64,000 nt of DNA from Isoetes taiwanensis (Eukaryota > Streptophyta > Lycopodiopsida > Isoetales > Isoetaceae). The position numbers were made by a program, and so were the translations under genes. The stretch lies in the NCBI GenBank assembly GCA_021234155.1, contig JAJEKV010000018.1, positions 13,495,552 to 13,559,551 on the forward strand, in the 5' to 3' direction. How positions within the stretch are numbered: position 1 is the stretch's first letter; the number at the start of each line of letters is the position of its first letter. The notes below the pieces were generated by a model. That model made no database searches and was not told the origin of the DNA. It saw only the letters and a list, made by a program, of their open reading frames with translations. This document shows positions 58,640 through 64,000 of this stretch, piece after piece.

Positions 58640-59681
58640 ATGAAATGGAGATGCTGGCAGATTTCGGTGAAGCAGAGCAATAGTGTTGGCGAACTGAGAA
58701 ATCAAGTCAACACTGGCATGGACGGAACTATTCCTACTAGAATAAAGAAGCAGCAGCCAGCCATGTTAGCACAGAAGGAACATGAAGGGAATGCTGGCCA
58801 CTGCCATTTGGTTGCAGATTATATGATGCAAGAAACCTGGATCTACAGTCCGGTTTTACAAAAACTTAATGGTGGCACTCAGGTGATGGCGCCTTCGCTT
58901 CTAGACCTGGGCGAAAAGGAGAATGAGGCTGGTTGCAGCTAGCAGAATGAGGCAGGAACTATTCTACAGAAGTAGCAAATGGAAAATACAAGTAAGTATG
59001 CTTTTCTGCTAAAAATGGCTAGAATGATGACCGTTGGTATTAGAAAAAGGAAGATAAGAACTATTTCTGCAAGTTATCAGCTATTTCTGTAAGTTATCAG
59101 TTATAGTTTATACAAGATAAGAGGAAAGCAGAATCCAGAATTTACGGTGCAGCTAAAACGGCCGGCAGGCTACAATAGGCAAGAAACTTGCATTTACAGT
59201 CTGGTTTTGCATGTACAGTAGCAGTCAGGCGTTGGCGCCTCCGCCTCCGGGCAAGAAGAGCAAGCTTAACAAATATGGGATAACGCCTTTGATCAAGAAT
59301 GCAGGATTGAAAGTTGGCCTAGTGCAAAAAGGAGAATGAGGTATACGAACTGTCTTGCAAGAAATTTCTTATTGGCATAATGTAAAGCATATGCTGGACG
59401 TGATTGATACCACAAAGAAGAGCAAGTATATGATGGCGCCTCTGCCTCCAGACATGAGGAGCAAGCTGAGCATAGTGGACGAATAGATGCTGGTGTTGGT
59501 TGTCACCACTAAGAGGAAGAATGGCTTTAATAAATATGACTCACATAAAGCGGTGCAGCAAGTAGATCAGGAACCAAGTGATGTTAAACCCACAATGGCC
59601 CATGGACTTGAGCCACAGGACGAATCAAGTGGAGAAAAAAGGAGCTTCTACAAAATCAGGTTTGATTTCAATAAATGTTAA
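58640..59681 (+). other. Possible old coding or transcribed region with three related segments
   Basis: Frame 58640-58942 (100 codons; not recognised) and frame 59487-59681 bracket three loosely similar segments with (G/T)TGGCGCCT(C/T)CGC(C/T)TC text at about 58886-58912, 59231-59253 and 59434-59454. The first two are preceded by A.TTACAGTC.GGTTTT.CA or similar. Translations near them share MAP..P or ALAPPPP and SKL text. No known domain. Confidence 0.3.
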
Positions 59682-60668
59682 TTCCGTATAATAATGCTGG
59701 TTAACTGGGAGAAAGAGCACCCTTACAAACGATTTTGGTTTGTATACAAACTAGTCTATTTATTGATTCACAATTTTGCTGATTGGTATCTAGTATCACT
59801 AATTTTTTGAAGCAATTATTTGGTGAAGGGCGTTGAGCCATGCAAGATTACTGCTTACCTGTCAGCCCTTTCCTCTTTACCATGTTTTATGCTAATGTTG
59901 GACTGGTTGGCTGCAGGTAACCAATCTTGCATCTCCAAATTTCATTTGGTTTTGGATGTTTTGGAGCAGTGTTACATAAAGAAGTGCGCCCTTTGGGTGG
60001 ATGGCAATGGATCAGTATTTTTGATTTCGGTTTGAGTGGCAGTCTATAAACTGTTCTTGAATATTTGAGGTAATACACATTACTCAAAAACTTGTGAATT
60101 TTTTCGCCAGCTTATGGTCGGTGATAGCATGGCCATAAGAGACTCTAATTTCTGAAGTGGCCACATCTTAGTTTCCAGACTTGAGTGACAGTAAGAATTT
60201 CTATGTTCTTTATGAAGTCATAACTATATGTTCTTTTACTGAAAATTAATGGAAAAATGGATCTGATGAGTACATGGCCATGATTTTGCAAAAAATATTG
60301 CTCGTTTTTGTTGTATTAAAAGTATAGCATATCAGTTCCGGATGTGCATGGATTGTACTTTTAGCACTAGAAACTTGATTTGCATTTGCTTTGGAGTATG
60401 CTTTTTGCATTTAGCACAATAAGAGTACGCTGTTGCAGAAAAATACTAAACGAATTGAACTCTAGATATGTCTTCTTAGGGGTTTCATGCGAGAAAATCT
60501 TGAAAATGTTTTAAGCATTTGGCATGAGTCTATAATGACTGGTGGATCAAATACAAGGTTTAGCATAAGGACTTCCAAGGCTCCCCTGGACTATGTCTAG
60601 GGACTGATAAGTTCCAGGGCCCATGGTCTGGAATGGCTTAGTCTTTTGGATAAGGCTAAGGCCAAGTT
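59682..60668. other. Intergenic sequence, nothing recognised
   Basis: Short frames (59820-60035 plus) without recognisable features. Confidence 0.4.
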
Positions 60669-61114
60669 TATATATATCTACTCTATATATGTTCTTATGT
60701 TTGTCGCGCTTATCCAGCCGTCCGTTCGAGATCCGATGGCTCACGTGGCTTTGGAACGTATCCTACGGCCCAGATGGCCTGGGAGTTTACATATAATCCG
60801 TGTAGACGCGATCCTACGGTCCAGGTTGATCTGACTTTGGGAATTATATGTAATAGATCCTATGGCTCATGTTGCGTGAGATCTCGACCCTTGATCGAGT
60901 CCAGGATCCTACGGCCTAAGTTGAATACTCATCCCTTAGGAAAAGGCTTTTAAAATTTTTATGTTGTGTGGAGGATTCGAACCTTGGCCATTGACCCCCA
61001 GCCCCCCATTCTAACCACTAAACCAAGCATTAATTCCATGAAAAATTTATGTTTCACATATACTTAAGGGTAATGTTCCCATTAAGATAAAATAGACTAT
61101 AATATTCTAGCTAG

Positions 61115-61163
61115 TTCAAGAAGGTTCTAGAATGTTTCTGGAATCTTCTAGAAAGTTCTAGAA
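61115..61163. promoter_or_regulatory. Heat-shock-element array, unit 2 (10 pentamers, one slip)
   Basis: Alternating TTC/GAA at 5-bp steps from 61115; one extra T after the fourth unit shifts the phase by one, then six more perfect units to 61163. Confidence 0.65.
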
Positions 61164-61710
61164 CATAAGAGAATCTAGGGGGGATCTAAGAAAATTCTTC
61201 CAGAAAGTTCCAAATTGTTCTAATAAGTTTTAGAATGTTTTAGAATGTAGGGGAATCTACGGGAATGTAAGGAAATCTAAGGAAATACTTCCAGAAAGTT
61301 CTAGAATGTAAAGAAATCTAGAAGAATCTAATAGAATGTAAGAAAATCTTATAAAATGTAAGAGAATCTAGGAAAATATTTACAAGCCTAAGGGAATCTC
61401 TTAAAATCTGGGGGATCTAAAGGAATCTTCATAAAATCTAAGGGAATCTAAGAAAATGTTGATGAAATCTTAGAGTATCTAAGGGAATCTTTATATAATC
61501 TCTTTGAATCTAATGGCAATCTGATAAAATCTAAATGAATCTAAGAGAATCTAAGGGAATCTTCATAGAATCTTGGAGGATCTAGGGAAATTTAATGGAA
61601 TCTAGAGGGAATCTTATAAAATTTAGAGAAATGCTCACGAACCCTCTAAGAGAACCTTGGTAGAATCTTAGAGAATCTATGAATTTAGAGTATTCTCAAG
61701 AGATTCTTTT
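61164..61710. repeat. GAATCT-type decamer repeat, block 6
   Basis: Body of unit 2 between the array and the end motif; nearly the same as 62395-62970 in unit 3. Confidence 0.8.
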
Positions 61711-62287
61711 ACAAGAACTTGCACGTAGGAACATGCTAAAACTCGAACATGCACCGTAGGACGCATTAAATTTCTTGTATATCTACTCTATATATGTTCT
61801 TATGTTTGTCGCGCTTATCCGACCGTCCGTTCGAGATCCGACGGCTCACGTGGCTTTGGGACATATCCTACGACCCAGATGGCTTGGGAGTTTATATATA
61901 ATCCGTATAGACACGATCCTACGGTCCAAGTTGATCTGATCCTGACCGCCGGTCCGAAATCCTACGGCTCACTTGGCTTTGGGACACATCCTACGGTGCA
62001 CATGACTTTGGGAATTATATGTAATAGATCCTATGGCTCATGTTGCGTGAGATCTCGACCCTTGATCGGGTCCAATATCTTACGGCCCAAGTTGAATGCT
62101 CATCCCTTAGGAAAAGGCTTTTAAAATTTTTATGTTGTGTGGGGGATTCGAACCCTGGCCATTGACCCCCCAGCCCCCCAATTCTAACCACTAGACCAAG
62201 CATTAATTCCATGAATGATTTATATTTCACATACACTTAAGGGTAATGTTCCCATTAAGATAAAATAGACTATAATTTTCTAGCTAG

Positions 62288-62355
62288 TTCAAGAAGGTTC
62301 TAGAATGTTCTGGAAGGCTCTAGAAAGTTCTAGAATCTTCTAGAAAGTTCTAGAA
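62288..62355. promoter_or_regulatory. Heat-shock-element array, unit 3 (14 pentamers, 13 perfect)
   Basis: TTC and GAA alternate without a slip at 62288, 62293, 62298 and so on to 62353; only the seventh (62318) is CTC. This is far longer than usual promoter heat-shock elements. It ends about 90 bp from the tRNA-like A box on the minus strand. Confidence 0.78.
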
Positions 62356-62970
62356 CATAAGAGAATCTAGGGGGATCTAAGAAAATTCTTCCAGAAAGTT
62401 TCAAATTGTTCTAATAAGTTTTAGAATGTTCTAGAATGTAGGGGAATCTACGGGAATGTAAGGAAATCTAGGGAAATACTTCCAGAAAGTTCTAGAATAT
62501 ATTGAAAGTCTTAGAATGTTCCAGAAAGTCTTAGAATGTTCTAAAAAGTTCTAGAATGTAAAGGAATCCAGAAGAATCTAATAGAATGTAAGAAAATCTT
62601 ATAAAATGTAAGAGAATCTAGGAAAATATTTACAAGCCTAAGGGAATCTCTTAAAATCTGGGGGATCTAAAGGAATCTTCATAAAATCTAAGGGAATCTA
62701 AGAAAATGTTGATGAAATCTTAGAGTATCTAAGGGGATCTTTATAGAATCTCTTTGAATCTAAGGGCAATCTGATAAAATCTAAATGAATCTAAGAGAAT
62801 CTAAGGGGATCTTCATAAAATCTTGGAGAATCTAGGGAAATTTAATGGAATCTAGAGGGAATCTTATAAAATTTAGAGAAATGCTCACGAACCCTCTAAG
62901 GGAACCTTGGTAGAATCTTAGAGAATCTATGAATTTAGAGTATCCTCAAGAGATTCTTTTACAAGAACTT
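62356..62970. repeat. GAATCT-type decamer repeat, block 7
   Basis: Same as block 6; TTCTAGAA-like steps near the array grade into GAATCT decamers away from it. Confidence 0.8.
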
Positions 62971-63024
62971 GCACGTAGGAACATGCTAAAACTCGAATAT
63001 GCACCGTAGGACGCATTAAATTTC

Positions 63025-63028
<4 letters not shown>

Positions 63029-63054
<26 letters not shown>
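63029..63054. repeat. Short (TA)n tract at the end of unit 3
   Basis: 26 bp of TA directly after the end motif; followed by TATTATATATACAATTATATTATGGG. Confidence 0.9.
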
Positions 63055-63055
<1 letters not shown>

Positions 63056-64000
63056 TATTATATATATACAATTATATTATGGGTCCTATGGGGGGTTGAA
63101 AGTTTGTAGAGATTCATCCTGGCCGTCGATTTTTTGAGGTGTCGCGATAATGGCTCTTGGATTTGATGGGGGGGCATGCATGGGGCATGCATGGGGCATG
63201 CACCCCATCCCTGGGCCGTCGATCGGGCACGCGAGAAATCGTGGCCCTTGATTTCTTTGGGGGATGGATGGCCTGGATCAAAAGCCCCTTTATTTGGGGC
63301 TTTTGTTTTCAAATCGATTAAAGGGGTGTGATATCTTTAGTCAAAATATTGTGAAGGGTGATTTAATGGTGGCATGTGCAATTATGGAGCATCTTATTTT
63401 TATGATGACGTGGGAAAGAAAATGGAGAATTTATTGCACAAATTTATTATTACAAAAGCCCCAATTCGATTTCTCCATCGAATCTCATCTCGTGCTCTTT
63501 CCCGCCGATGCTCTTCTCCTTTTTCGTGTCTTGAACAAGACGCCTTTAGATATCAGCTTAGATATCTAAGATATAAACCGGCATTCCTTGGTAATGAGGT
63601 ATGCCCTGAAAATTTCCCTCCTCAAAAGTAGATTAGGCCTTGGAATCCTGCTTCTTATTCTAAGATTTTTTTGTATTCGATATTTCATGTTTGCTTGGGG
63701 TTTTACGGATCGAGCGAGGGGCTCCTTCTTTGCCTCGATTTTCTTCCTTTCTTTTACGGTATGTTCCTCCAAGTCGGACTGATAATGTGAAGCTTCGAAA
63801 GCGGAGAGAAGAGGGGTAGAAGAGTGGTTCTTCTCTAACGTTCTCGCTCTATTTCAGTAGTTAGTTGATTACTTTCTTTTGTCTGCAGTGATTAGGATAG
63901 TCCGTTCCTTGAGTCATGATCAACTAAAGCCTTTGTTTCATGTTTGTAGCGTGTAAGGCAAGTGGTAAGCATTTTTTTTTTTTTTTTTGGTTTTCTTTTG
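63055..64000 (+). other. Possible 5' end of a plus-strand gene at the window edge
   Basis: From about 63460 the composition changes: pyrimidine-rich leader-like text, a possible donor AATGAG|GTATGCCC at about 63598, and TTTCTTTTGTCTGCAG as a possible acceptor at 63875-63890 followed by TGATTAGGATAG. No recognisable protein. If real, the gene continues beyond 64000. Confidence 0.3.

Larger units (their letters stand above)
60669..61778 (-). mobile_element. TA-bordered composite repeat, unit 2
   Basis: Same order as unit 1 with an internal loss of about 75 bp in the body (after 60831) and a longer decamer block. A box 61016-61026 (one mismatch), B box 60973-60983, end motif 61711-61778. It abuts unit 3 head to tail at CTTGTATATCTACTCTATATATG. 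Confidence 0.75.
61779..63028 (-). mobile_element. TA-bordered composite repeat, unit 3 (longest)
   Basis: About 1.25 kb. TA-rich start at 61779, body with ATCC.ACGG motifs, B box 62144-62154, A box 62188-62198, array 62288-62355, decamer block to about 62970, end motif CACGTAGGAACATGC...CTTGTATAT to 63028, then (TA)n. Confidence 0.78.

Overview
The window is nuclear DNA from a land plant with a large, repeat-rich genome. Evidence: plant-type Ty3/gypsy retrotransposons, a PIF/Harbinger family with a trihelix/Myb-like partner ORF, tRNA-derived SINE-like repeats, long (TA)n tracts, GT-AG spliced gene fragments and AAACCCTAA boxes near gene starts. The combination would fit a fern or another large-genome plant, but the species cannot be fixed from sequence. 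There is no bacterial gene, CRISPR array or rRNA.

1-34.6 kb is a nest of transposons. A head-to-tail array of PIF/Harbinger elements (called alpha, beta, gamma, delta, epsilon) runs from 1 to 34570; only epsilon (30882-34570, flanked by TAA) has both ends and both genes. Element beta is split by a chromodomain Ty3/gypsy retrotransposon (Gypsy-1, 3255-25927, 5-bp duplication GAGCA). Its 5' LTR is in turn split by a second Ty3/gypsy element of Athila/Tat type on the minus strand (Gypsy-2, 4024-13930, duplication GTCTT). A tRNA-derived SINE sits inside the Gypsy-1 gag. The order of events is therefore Harbinger, then Gypsy-1, then Gypsy-2, with the SINE after Gypsy-1.

Gypsy-1 is the most unusual protein-coding object. 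Between its tRNA-Met primer site (14757) and gag (19311) it carries about 3.5 kb with four reading frames on the element's own strand, none of which I recognise. They are separated by AT-rich spacers with promoter-like and splice-acceptor-like signals. The standard gag, zinc knuckle, protease, RT, RNase H and integrase-chromodomain set follows.

34.6-46 kb is mostly degenerate intergenic DNA: a 224-bp tandem duplication, a decayed gypsy-like gag on the minus strand (about 40.8-42.5 kb), a 69-bp fold-back and a cluster of heat-shock elements with a TATA box at 43.0-43.2 kb.

46-64 kb holds blocks of a roughly 10-bp GAATCT-type repeat, four (TA)n tracts, and three copies of a TA-bordered composite repeat. 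On its minus strand each copy has a long array of heat-shock-element pentamers about 75-90 bp upstream of a tRNA-like Pol III promoter. Two minus-strand gene pieces are embedded: a first exon of an F-box protein with a stop at codon 10 (48280-48542) and a spliced gene of unknown function (51903-about 53560).

Many frame breaks in the transposons fall where sister copies read CAG or CTG and this copy reads CG or CCG. This looks more like read error at CHG sites than natural decay, so some pseudogene calls here may be assembly artefacts.
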